Source of the DNA: Alopecurus myosuroides
Taxonomy: Eukaryota > Streptophyta > Magnoliopsida > Poales > Poaceae
Direction of reading: 5' to 3'
Length of the DNA: 64,000 bases
Assembly (NCBI GenBank): GCA_028641055.1
Contig: CM054061.1
Coordinates: 61,665,904 to 61,729,903 of the forward strand
Positions 44,885 to 54,664 of the stretch are shown here, one piece after another. Made by a program: the position numbers and the translations under genes. The notes below the pieces were generated by a model, which was given only the letters and a program-made list of their open reading frames with translations, had not been told where the DNA came from and did no database searches. Each line of letters starts with the position of its first letter. The first letter of the stretch is position 1.

Positions 44885-45535
44885 ATGCCTCCGAGGAGGA
44901 ACAGCACCACCGGTTTCCGCGGCGTCCGAGCACGGCAGAACGGAATGTTCAGCGCAGATATCCGTTGGGGGGACGACCGCATCCCCCTCGGCACCTTTGC
45001 GACGGCGGTAGAGGCAGCCCGCGCCTGGGACGCGGCGGCCTGGCGCCTCAACCGCCCGCGGTCGCTGATGAACTTCAACGACTGCCACACAGTCTGGGAA
45101 GCGGAGGCCAGGGCGACGAAGCCACAGATCATCACTGCCGCCGACCACCTCCACCTCCGCCACCGCGCGTTTCAGGGCCTAGTCGACGCTAGGGAAGACC
45201 GCGTCGTCCGCGACTATTACCGGAACAACCCGGGGGAGGAGAGCGCCGACGAGGAGCTCTGGCAGACCCGCGCGGGTCAGCGGGCGGAGCGCCGCCTCGA
45301 ACGGCACCTCGCGTTGGATGAGGCTCGGGAGGTGAGGACGAGGGCGCTGCAAGAGCTTCGTCGGGCCGACCGCGCCGGCGAAGTCTGGGCCTCCGACGAT
45401 CCGAGGTGGGGGCCTATCTCGGACATACCATCATGCACCTCCGATGATGACGAGGAGGTCACCGACGAGTTCGGCGACGATGATGACCCGGAGGAGGTCA
45501 CCGACGAGTTCCCCGACGACGACGGCGAGGAGTAG
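44885..45535 (+). CDS. AP2/ERF-like protein carried by CACTA-1, 216 aa
   Basis: AP2/ERF domains bind DNA and usually act as plant transcription factors. Here one AP2 domain covers residues 11-65: GFRGVRARQNGMFSADI, then LGTFATAVEAARAWDAAAWRL and NF at the end. The Trp of the usual VWLGTF is replaced by Pro (IPLGTF), which may weaken DNA contact or mark a divergent clade. Residues 70-180 are Arg/Glu-rich and helical. The C-terminus is an acidic repeat (two EEVTDEF units), like an activation region. Codons are very GC-rich compared with the transposase. The frame is single-exon and intact, with AATAAA at about 45556. Similar proteins seem to be common in grass transposons; a direct host gene is the less likely reading. 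Confidence 0.8.
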   Translation: MPPRRNSTTGFRGVRARQNGMFSADIRWGDDRIPLGTFATAVEAARAWDAAAWRLNRPRSLMNFNDCHTVWEAEARATKPQIITAADHLHLRHRAFQGLVDAREDRVVRDYYRNNPGEESADEELWQTRAGQRAERRLERHLALDEAREVRTRALQELRRADRAGEVWASDDPRWGPISDIPSCTSDDDEEVTDEFGDDDDPEEVTDEFPDDDGEE

Positions 45536-45554
45536 TATTCGTCTGTTTTCCCTT

Positions 45555-45564
45555 TTTAATAAAA
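45555..45564 (+). terminator. Candidate polyadenylation signal of the AP2/ERF-like gene
   Basis: TTTTAATAAAAG lies about 20 bases after the stop codon at 45535. Confidence 0.45.
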
Positions 45565-45715
45565 GAATTTGTATTCCGGCGACACTGCGATCGCTAAATC
45601 AATCTGTATGGTATCTCGCTAAATCAATCTATATATATGTATCCACGATATATATGCTCGATGTATCACTTGCGCTCTCACTTCTCGTTGCCTTACTCAT
45701 TACCCACCCTAACTT

Positions 45716-45840
45716 ACCACAGGCGCATAAACAGCAAAATGCGTCTAGGGTAATTTTACCGCAGGCGCACAGTAAAGACATGCGCCTGGGAGAAGAGATT
45801 TACCGCAGGCGCATTGTGTGCAAAGTGCGCCTGGGGTAAG
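45716..45840. repeat. Segment R2: second block of AGGCGCAT palindromes
   Basis: It is introduced, like R1, by CATTACCCACCCTAACTTAC and ends, like R1, GGGGTAAGTGATCA. It is partly diverged (GCGTCTAGGG, AGGCGCACAG). R1 and R2 close the two cassettes. Confidence 0.7.
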
Positions 45841-46073
45841 TGATCACATATACAGAAACAGTAGTTTTTCTGTTTTGTTTTCTTGATGTGTTTTTGTTTG
45901 TTTGTTTTGAAATGTGTGTTTGACATAATATAGAAATAGTATAGCTAGGAATTAATATAGAAATAATATCCATTACATAATAATATATACATTACATGAT
46001 AATATATCCATTACATACTAATATATCCATTACATGCATATATCGAACACAAGATGCGGTACACAAACAACAT

Positions 46074-46787
46074 CTATGGACCCGTCGAGTAGAAGCGGAA
46101 CAACTCGTAGGAGACGTATGCATCTATGGCTGCATACGTGATGTTGGTCCAGTCCAGTGGGTTCTTCTCCCACAACCAGTGATTCTTCGAGGGGAAATCA
46201 GTCTTCATGGTTTCGTAGCCCCCGTGGAGGAAGAAAGTTGCCATGAGAGCCATCCCGGTCTTCGGCCTGTTCAAATCAGCAAAATGGATAAGATCCTGAA
46301 GATCAATGTAGTGATCTTCAGGTATCACAATACCCAAACGCATCAACTTCGGACGGTCTTGCGTGTTGTCAACGCTGCAAAAGTCATACCCCTTGTTGAC
46401 AAGAAAATCAACAAGTGCCGGAGAATGCTTTGAACTACTGCAACAACAAAAATTTGATACGTGTACGTGTTAGATATATGGCAGCACATGTATTCTTCAC
46501 ATGCAACAAACAAATCGAAGATGCAAGATTGTACGTGTGCGTTACCTTGACCATTGGAAGACCAAAACGGCCTCCTTGAATGCAATCTGGATGACTGCAA
46601 CATTCCGTTGATCTGCCGTATACTCTAAATCAAGCCCGAAAAACCGGTGTTCTTCGGGAGAGGAGAAATACAGATTGGTCAAATACCCAAGAGCACCGGG
46701 GATCTCCTCGCAATTGTTGGTGTAGAACACGTCGAGAATTTTGCCGCATGGTGTGGGCACATCATATCTCTTAGAAATTTCAGCCAT
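46074..46787 (-). CDS. DEDDy 3'-5' exonuclease-like protein, 201 aa, two exons
   Basis: Exon 1 is 46787-46546 and exon 2 is 46437-46074, joined by a GT...AG intron (AAG|GTAACG, TTGCAG|TAG). The protein resembles the Werner/RNase D exonuclease fold. Motif I Asp53-x-Glu55 lies in GLDLEYT, a probable motif II Asp lies in CSVDNTQDRP (104 or 108), and motif III Tyr182-x3-Asp186 lies in YAAIDAYVSY. Such enzymes remove nucleotides from 3' ends of DNA or RNA. It is shorter than WRN-type proteins and has no other domain. It is transcribed against the other CACTA-1 genes, away from the internal repeat block at 46916-47085, which could serve as a shared upstream region. Confidence 0.75.
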
Positions 46788-46915
46788 GGTGCTTAGTGGA
46801 AGAAGATGAAGAGAGGAAGAAGAAAAGACAGAGGAAGAAGAGAAGAAACAGAGAGACTCGCGATCGCGCACTGTAGCAATAAACCGCCGCGCGCGGGAGG
46901 CGGGCGGTTTGTATT

Positions 46916-47085
46916 AAGACCTTTAGCACCGGTTGCTAACACAAACCGGTGCTAAAGGCCTGTAGTGGGCGCGCAGTCTGGGTGTGGCCCCAGCTACAGG
47001 CCTTTAGCACCGGTTCGTGTTAGCAACCGGTGCTAAAGACCCTTTCGCACCGGTTGCTAACACGAACCGGTGCTAAAGGCCTGTA
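46916..47085. repeat. CACTA-1 internal block of terminal-type repeats
   Basis: Three palindromes of the form CTTTAGCACCGGTTGCTAAC followed by ACAAACCGGTGCTAAAGG lie in the middle of the element. They match the style of the subterminal repeats at both ends. They separate the exonuclease-like gene (minus) from the GC-rich leader of the TnpA-like gene (plus). Confidence 0.85.
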
Positions 47086-47099
47086 GGGCGGCGATATCT

Positions 47100-47455
47100 C
47101 CACACTTCTGAAAAATTTGGCTCATTTCTTTCGCGCGCGCGTCTTCTTCTCTACCACGGCGAAGCCCTGCTCCGCCTCGTCGCCGTCGCCGTCTGCCTCC
47201 GCGTCCTCGGTCCGCCGCGCCTCCGTCGCCGTCTGCCTCCGCGCGGCCCCGCGTCCGTCGCCGTCGTCGTCGATCCCCCGCGCGGCCCCGCGTCCGTCGC
47301 CTCCGCGGTGGCCGTCCGTCCGCCTCCGTCGCGCCGTCCGCCTCCGCGTCGCGCCGTCGCGCCGTCCGCCTCCGTCGCGCGTCCGTCTCTCCTCCGCCTC
47401 CGCCGCCCCGCCTCTCGCCCCTCGATCGCCGTCGCCCCGTCGCCGGCCACGTACG
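47100..47455 (+). other. GC-rich leader exon of the second CACTA-1 gene group
   Basis: CGTCGCC/CGCCTCC low-complexity sequence ends at a good donor (TACG|GTAAGT at 47455/47456). Arg-, Ser- and Pro-rich open frames on both strands are products of the triplet bias and I do not call them genes. Confidence 0.55.
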
Positions 47456-48160
47456 GTAAGTGTTAGAGTTTAGTTCTATTTCTTTTTTTTTCAATTTTGT
47501 TTTAGTGTCGTTTTTTTAGAGTTATTAGTTAGATTGTTTAGTGTTAGATTGTTTTTAGAGTTAGTGTTAGTGTTAGAAATTTTTAGATTTAATTAGTGTT
47601 AGATTTTTTTAGAGTTATTAGTGTTAGTGTTAGAATTTAGTGTTAGAAATTTTTAGAGTTAGTGTTAGATTTTTTTTAGTGCTTTATTTTGTTTTTTTTC
47701 AATTTTGTTTTACTGTTACAATTTTTAGAGTTAGTGTTAGTGTTTAGTGTTAGAAATTTTTAGATTTAGTGTTAGATTGTTTTTAGAGTTAGTGTTAGTG
47801 TTAGAAATTTTTAGATTTAGTGTTAGATTTTTTTAGAGTTATTAGTGCTAGTGTTAGAATTTAGTGTTAGAAATTTTTAGAGTTAGTGTTAGATTTTTCT
47901 AGTGCTTTATTTTGTTTTTACAATTTTGTTTAGTGTTAGAATTTTTCTGTTAGAATGTTGTGTTAGAAAATTTCACTAAGTTAGTGTTAGAAAATTTCAG
48001 AAAGTTAGAATATATATATAATTTAAGTAAGTTACCATATTGTTCCTGTTTAACTTTCATCTTATTTCTGTTTTATTTCTCAATATACTATTTTTTACTA
48101 AGTTAGAAACACTAAAGGTATTTTACTTAATTATGGAATATTTACTTAGTCCGGGCAGGT
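47456..48160 (+). other. Probable intron with AGTGTTAG-type tandem repeats
   Basis: From 47460 to about 47990 the sequence is a degenerate array of TTAGTGTTAGA and TTTTTAGAG units. A TATATATATA run follows near 48010. Nothing coding is seen. Confidence 0.65.
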
Positions 48161-48169
48161 TTTTAGTTC

Positions 48170-48562
48170 ATGTCTTTGTTGGACCCGCCGGGGGATGTCC
48201 GGGACTGGGCCCCGCCAGGCTGGCATTGGGAGCTCCTTAGTACCGGGGCACGCGGCTTGGTGAGAAATCCGGGTGACGTGGTCGACCCGGATATTCTTTG
48301 GTGGCCATCGCGTGGGCCACGCTCGGTGCGGAGAGAGCCGGCCCCTGAGGAGGTGGTACAACAGCGTATCAGGGAGGAGGACGAGCACGTCCGTCGCTAC
48401 ATGTACTTGCTCGATAGGCAGTATAGGCAGTATAGCAGCAGTTGGTCGATTATTCGGAGGGTTCCTTACCACGTGAGCTATGACCCTGTGAGGGTTCCTT
48501 ATCTATGGATGCGTAGCACCCGTGACTCAGCACCCCGCGGCTTAGGACCCGGTCGGAGTTAA
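48170..48562 (+). CDS. Unrecognised 130-aa protein of CACTA-1
   Basis: The frame starts at ATG 48170 (MSLLDPPGDVRDWAPPGWHW), shortly after acceptor-like sequences, and reads to the stop at 48562. It is rich in Pro, Trp and Arg, with a helical Glu/Arg stretch (EEVVQQRIREEDEHVRRY) in the middle and a basic end. Codon use is GC-rich and protein-like. It lies between the leader exon and the TnpA-like gene and may be an alternative product of the same transcription unit. I know no function. Confidence 0.55.
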   Translation: MSLLDPPGDVRDWAPPGWHWELLSTGARGLVRNPGDVVDPDILWWPSRGPRSVRREPAPEEVVQQRIREEDEHVRRYMYLLDRQYRQYSSSWSIIRRVPYHVSYDPVRVPYLWMRSTRDSAPRGLGPGRS

Positions 48563-48802
48563 TTATTTTGAGAGATGTCACGAGACTATGTATAAGTGAT
48601 ATTATTCGATCGTGATGTATTAGGGTTAAAAAAAATCAACCCGAGCTATGTAACTCTTGGTGTGTGTCAAGAACTATTATTTCATTAATATGTCCAGAAC
48701 TATTATTTTATTACTGTCCGATGAAATAATTTCGCCAAGTGCCCGATGAAAATTTCTCTAAGTGTTCTTCATTTTATAAATTTTACTAGCAGGTGTTGAG
48801 CT

Positions 48803-51800
48803 ATGGATCCCCAAGAACCTGCACATGATCCGCACGCCGATCAGCTCGCGGGAATGGGTGAGGCGGAGAAGGAAAGATACATGCGCGAGATGATTTTTAA
48901 TAATGCAACGGCCATATATCGTGATGACGACGATGGACAGGCGTTTAGCAATCAATTTTTGAACGACTCCGGTGACGGAGATGAGAATATAGAAGATGTA
49001 GTAGATGATGACGACGACAACGTCGAGGATGAAGAAGTGCCCTCCAGAACAAACTCTGCGAATGTATATCTCAAGTCACTGTTCACGCAACAATTAATTT
49101 GTATTGCACTTACTAACGAATCATTATTTTCCCATTTAGGCGCCCTCCGGAACAGCTAGCGCAAGTACTGAGACAAAGTCGAAACGAGGCCCGGCCGCAA
49201 GGTTGAAAGATACCGCAATCTACCCGATCGATACAGTTGCTGCTGATGGCAAACCACTCCAGCCCCCAGAAACTTATCGCAAACTCGTAAATCAGTGCGG
49301 AGTTATTGTAAGAGATCTGGTCCCGATCAACTTAATAGAATGGAATCAGCCGAAGACCGGGGCCAACGTTGGAGCTAGTTATGTCGATGAAAGATTGAAA
49401 AAAATTCTTTGCGAAACGCTATGGCTAAATTTCAGCGTAGCGGAAGATAAGAAGAAGAAAGTCGAGAAGTGGGCTTTGAAGAAGATGGCCATACAATTCC
49501 AGAGGTGGAAGAAAGAACTGTGGAAGAAATATAAGGAAAAAGATCCAGTTTTCACTGGGAACCTAGTGAAGATAAGCGACGCTTGGGATGAATTTAAGGC
49601 GTACAAGAAATCGGGTGTCTTTGCATCCCGATCGGCCAAAAATTCGGAGAATGCGAAGAAGAAGCAATATCACCATATTTTGGGGTCAGGTGGCTACAGG
49701 ACTGCCCTGCCTAGGTGGCGAAGCTATGAAAATGCGCTTGTGAAAAGAGGTATCATTCCACAGACACATGACTGGCCCGATAGGTCCAAGTTCTGGTTGT
49801 TCGCGCATGGAGCAACGTTGGATCCTGAGACTGGGATGATTGTTTCTCAGGGACCATGGTCGGCGAAAATAACAACAGTCGTAGCACAGCTAGAGAAGGC
49901 AATAGAAGATGTTCGAAAAGGAACTTTTGTTCCCGATAGAGAGAACGACGAGCTGACGAGGGCACTCGGGAACCCCGAAAAGTGGGGACGAACACGAGGC
50001 TTTGGAGCGGATACCCCGTGGAGAGATGGGTTTGCAGCGGACATTGCCACTTACAGAAGCCGTGATAGAAGCAAGAAAAAGGCGAGTGAACGGTTATCGA
50101 CATTAGAACAAAAGGTGGAATTTCTCATGAAGAAAGGGGGACACCCTTTACCTGACACTGAAGAGGAGGTAGAACATCGTCCTGCTTCTGATCAGCTGCA
50201 AATAGAAGACGATCATGCCGTCCCATCTCAGCATAGAAGCAGCGTGGGTTCCACGCACCTGCAGCTGGAAGACGGTCGTGCAGTCGAACCGTCGGCGCCT
50301 CACTACCCCGTGGATGATATCACGGAGAAGACAAACTGTGAGATACATATGCCAATGGGGAACATAACCTTTAGGGTGGCGTCAGGCTATGCTTTACCGA
50401 ATCAACCTGGAGCAACCTACCATGGTGGTCAGATTCCAGCATCCCATGCTCGTGTAGGGTTGTCAACAATTACGCCGGGGTGCCAGTCAATTGAGCTCAG
50501 TATTCCTGGAGGTGAAGGCGAGAAGACACTGGGAGAAATGGAGCTTGGTATCATCTTGTGGAATAAGAAACACATCGTGTTCCCTAACTCGGCGCCAAGG
50601 CCACCGACTCCTCCAGGTACGAATGCACCATACCTCCATCAATTACTGAATGTTGCACCACATGTAAGCTTATTTTTAATAGTTTTTTCACTTTCGTACA
50701 GAGAATGCACGACCTCCAAGTCCACCCCCCAACGAACCTCCAAGTCCACCCAACAACGAAGATTGGCCGGAGCCCGAGGCCGAGGGTCCATCGCCCGTGC
50801 ACTCCCGTGAGCCGACGGATGCGCCCACTACGGGTACGACAAAGCGGAAGCTGCAGTTCAGAAGAAACGGGACTCCTCCCAAGAAGAGACCAAGGAAACC
50901 CAAGAAAGTCGAGAGTCCCCCGAAGTTACCAGGCTTGATGACTCAGGAGGAACTAAGCAATACAGTGAAAGCCAAAACCAAGGCATGGTTCGCACAGTTT
51001 CCCCATAAGGCCCCTCCAGACCAATGGAAGGAAACTCTGAAGAACATCCCAAAGTGGAAAATTGAGCGGACCATCGACAACTTATATTATCCTGCACCGC
51101 CGCCACCGCCGCCCCTTTCAGACTATGAACGGTACATTGAAAAGAAGCACGCCGCGGAGATGAAGCAGGCGGAGGAGATGAAGCAGGCGGAGCACCCGAA
51201 ATGCGGGAAACAAGTTCCCCAGCTCGGACAACAAGAAGTACGGTCAGTTGCCCCGCTCAAGGTGTTATCTGACCAGGCTTCAGTGTCCGGTCCACGCATG
51301 GGCGACGCGGGTTACGCTATTGCTGATGTGGTATATACATACAAGCGCGGGCACCCTCTGGTCGAAAATCCTAGTGCTCTAACAACCCAACTACGGAGTT
51401 TACATGATTGGTACTTGGAGGCCGCAAGGCAGCAGAGAGACTGTATCATGGCGACAATTCAGGATCAACACTACTTCGGAGATTACGGTGTCGAGATTGG
51501 GTTCGATGATTTCTTCCAGATGTACAATCAACGTGCCCTCGACAAGTCTATCCTCAGCTGCTACTGTTTGTAAGTGATTTAATTGTGTAATTTAATTATT
51601 TAGTTAAGCTCGCGTTGATAGCCCGTATAATTATCACTCACGACATTCTTTTTGTACGCTACTATGCAGAATGAAGATTCGTGAATGCAGGCTGGCAGGA
51701 ATCTGGGACTTTGGGTTCATTGACCCGTATTCGTATCATCAAAACACAGTAGAAGTGTTCAACAAGGATGCACCGGATGATTTGCTAAGGTTTTTGAAGC

Positions 51801-52650
51801 GACAAAGTACCAAAAAAGAAATACTTTGGCCCTACGGATTCAAGTGAGTGTTACTGTCTTGTAGACATTCCATTTTGCTTACCTGATGTTAAGTGTAATT
51901 GATGAGTATGCATGACTGCGTGTGTACACGTGCGCAGCGGCCACTTCATATTGTTCATCATTAGAATCGATAAAGGACAAGTTGAAGTCTGGGACTCGTT
52001 AACCTGGGGCCCTGACACATGGAAGAGCGCGCGTCAGATGCTTCAAAAGTATATATATATATATATCGACCTCTTTCGTTCATCGGGCTCTTTTTCGTTC
52101 ATCCCCTCATATCAAGTAAGTAATAATTAACTCTTCTATCCATTTTTCTTTTGTCGCCCAGGGTTTGGCAAATGTTCATCAAGGAAGAACCCGGTAAATG
52201 GGCAGACAAGCTCAACTTTCAGATTAACAAAGTAAGTTACTACGTACCCTGATTTAAATACCATTACCATTCTCTTGATTATTATTAATTTGACTGAATT
52301 ATGTTTCTCGTATATAGAAAGTCCCGCAACAACCACAGGGAACCGATTATTGTGGATACTACGTTTGCGAGTTCATTCACAGGACGATCAATGAGAAATC
52401 CCGTACTACCAGAACTCTACAGGTACGTAACCGGATCTTCACAACTTTATTTATGTTGCCATTAATTATGTTTAGTTTTGTTCATAACTTAATTGTTTTC
52501 ATCTACTTCTTTTTCAAGATGGCACGAAAGCGGGCGCAGCTCAAACCAATCGACCGTTGCAAGGCTATTGCAGAGGAATTGGCAGGATTTCTTCTCACGC
52601 AAGTCGTAGCAGAAGACGGAGAATTTTTCCATATTATGAACCAATTATAG
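48803..52650 (+). CDS. TnpA-like protein fused to a Ulp1-type protease, 1065 aa, eight exons
   Basis: Exons: 48803-49063, 49140-50616, 50702-51569, 51670-51843, 51938-52048, 52162-52231, 52318-52422, 52519-52650. All introns are GT...AG and phases agree. The N-terminus is acidic. The Transposase_24 (Ptta/En/Spm) region spans about residues 110-350 (GSGGYRTALPRWRSYENALV), then a coiled coil. A DUF8039-like beta region follows (CEIHMPMGNITFRVASG), then a Pro-rich basic linker. The C-terminus is a C48/Ulp1-like cysteine protease with His929 (GHFILFII), Asp946 (VEVWDSL) and Cys999 (GTDYCGYYVCEF). In the family the first part binds subterminal repeats; the protease may act on SUMO. No exon has a stop. 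Confidence 0.85.
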
Positions 52651-53080
52651 CTAGCTCCCTTCTCTATGCAAGTATACAACTATTCAAAACGAACTTCGGA
52701 TTATGTAATTCTCCGTCGATTACTTCGTGTTACATGTATATATGTATATATGTACTACTATTTGGTGCATCAACATTTAACCGCAAACAGAAACGGAAAC
52801 ACTAAACGGAAACCCTGAAAATACGGAACACGCCCTAAACCCTAAACCCTAAATACGGAATTGAAAAAAAAAAGAAAAAAAAAACTTTAGTACCGGTTGG
52901 TGTTACCAACCGGTTCTAAAGGTCCTCCCCCTGCGCGCTATCTTCGGTGCCCACGTGGAGGCCTTTAGAACCGGTTGGTGACTGACCGGTTCTAAAGGGG
53001 GAGGGGCTTTAGTCCCGGATACGTAGCACCGGTTTTGTATCCGAGTCCAAAGGCTCTTACAAACCGGTGCTACTGGCCTG
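52651..53080. repeat. CACTA-1 3' region and right subterminal repeats
   Basis: After a short AT-rich 3' region, palindromes of the type TTTAGTACCGGTTGGTGTTA with CCAACCGGTTCTAAAGG lie from 52885 to about 53000. A variant with GTCCCGGATACGTAGCACCG follows up to 53070. They mirror the left end. Confidence 0.8.
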
Positions 53081-53093
53081 TTCTCTACTAGTG

Positions 53094-53096
53094 CGG
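53094..53096. repeat. Target duplication of CACTA-1, right (CGG)
   Basis: It matches 38610-38612. Confidence 0.9.
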
Positions 53097-53145
53097 ACAC
53101 ACACCGTGTTTAATTCTAACACCAGCAAATAGAATCTCAATAAAA
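53097..53145 (-). promoter_or_regulatory. Severed distal promoter of MATH-BTB gene 2
   Basis: In reverse complement it contains TTGCTGGTGTTAGAATTAAA and CACGGTGTGTGT. It aligns with 35035-35075 upstream of MATH-BTB gene 1 (TTGCTGGTGTTAGATTTAGA). Joined to 38609 it restores the gene 1 layout. Confidence 0.7.
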
Positions 53146-53175
53146 AAAAGGAATTGCTAAAACTCAGGCGCCTGA

Positions 53176-54664
53176 GATTTAACAAAATCTCCCTAAATCT
53201 CAGTCACGTCTTTCACCGCTGGATCCGACGCGCGGAGATACGTGCCCCCGTTTTTTCCCGTGCACTGCGTTTTCGCGTCCTTTTCTGTTGTTTTTTGTTG
53301 GGCCGGCCCGTGTGTTTAATGCGTCCGAATGACATTTGTTTTGTCGCCTTTTTTTTTGTGCCGGGGTGAGAGCCTCCTGTCCGAACATCTCCCACCCGAG
53401 CGAGCAAGGAATTTCAAACAGTGCCCTCTCAGAGTGGGGAATCGAGGAAAGCGACGAGGGAGGGCGGCAAGGCGACGGAGATTCGCCGCGACTGGGGGGA
53501 ACTGCCCTTTGCGACGAAGATTCGACGGGGGTGAGCCTTCCTCGCCGGCAAATTCGTCGAGCTCGTAACCAGGTGAAGCGCATCTCCCCCCTCTCGGCAG
53601 CAGTTGATTGGTTGTATGCGCATGATTCGATTCAAAACCAGGGTTTCTGGACTACGGGGGGATGGCGATGCTCGCGCGAACGATTGCGTGTGTTGTGCCT
53701 GTTTTTGATGCTTGTTATTGTTCTGACTTTTGCACTATGAATCGCGAATCTGACGCTCGGAGGTGAGCGATGGAGAAATGCACCAGATTCCTTTGATAAA
53801 TGTCAGATACCCTCTGCGAATTGCTTGTTTAGATTTAGATGCGCGTATGGTAGGTTGTTTTGATTTTCTGTAGCGTGCTGTAGGCGAGAAAGACGGCTTT
53901 TCATGGCCAGAACCCCCCTGTTTGATTCGTGTAAGGTGCTTTTGGCCGCTTTTTGGAAGCTCAAGCTTGAGCTTGTTGCTGGCATTGGCAAAGCAGCGCG
54001 CCATGGAGACGACCAGCTCTTCTGGCTTATGCAGAATTAATCCTTTTGCAGAATTTTTGGCTGTCGAATTTTTCAGAGCATTTGTAGAGCAGTCATCGCT
54101 TGTGTCGACCCATCTGACCGCGGAACGCATGTTTTTGTGCGCGTCGGCTCTGCTCAGTGCTCGGACGATACATGTATGGGTGTGTGTTTTATTTTTGTGT
54201 ATTGTGCAGTAGGTGAGGAAGACGACAATCACGGCCAGAAACATCCCTGGTTCGTGTAAGGAGGATAGTAAAAGCGATTTTTTCAGTGGGGCTTTTGAGC
54301 CATGTATACTAAGGGGTGGGGGTGGTTGGCAGGAGGAGCACCCTGTTTGACGGATTTTTTGTTTTGCTTTTCAAATTTTATGATCTAGTGAGGTTATTTT
54401 ACCAAAACAGAATTAGTGGCGACTGAAGTTTCATGAGGCAGCGGGGGCTTTTGGGCGTGTGTTCGTTTTTTCCTTTTTTCAAATGTTCGTCAGTGAAAAC
54501 AACGGATTCCGTTCGACGACATGTGTCCCCTGTTACTTTTCTTTTTTTCTTTTTTGAAAGCGAATCTCTATCCTGCATAATACTCGACCTATTTTTTTCA
54601 CAATAGCTGATAGGGAAGTTTTCACTCCTCCCTTTTTGAAGTTTGGTGCATAAGGTCATTTATC
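53176..54664 (+). other. Leader and long intron of the interrupted gene
   Basis: There is promoter-like and GC-rich leader sequence to about 53574, then low-GC intron-like DNA with T-rich runs to 54660. The open frames here (for example 53336-53740) overlap on both strands and show no family pattern. No other feature is seen. Confidence 0.4.

Larger units (their letters stand above)
38613..53093 (+). mobile_element. CACTA-1: complete CACTA (En/Spm) transposon, 14,481 bases
   Basis: The ends read CACTAGTAGAAAACAGGGC and, in reverse complement, CACTAGTAGAGAACAGGCC, with CGG target duplications on both sides. Terminal regions carry many ACCGGTTT/AAACCGGT inverted repeats. All the genes found inside appear intact, so the element looks young. 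Besides the usual transposase and TnpA-like genes it carries an AP2/ERF-like gene, an exonuclease-like gene, a tail-anchored protein gene and a hairpin RNA array. Confidence 0.95.

Noticed and set aside
44885..45535. Host AP2/ERF gene interrupted by the transposon
   Set aside because: It lies within the matched CACTA-1 ends, its promoter copy contains part of the transposase gene, and it is closed by transposon palindromes, so it travels with the element.
46916..47085. True outer end of a second CACTA element between 46 and 47 kb
   Set aside because: The palindromes fit, but no CACTA terminus or target duplication is present there, while 38613 and 53093 have both.
47117..47494. Arg/Ser/Pro-rich frames on both strands
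   Set aside because: They result from the CGC/CGT triplet bias of the GC-rich leader; no start context or family supports them.
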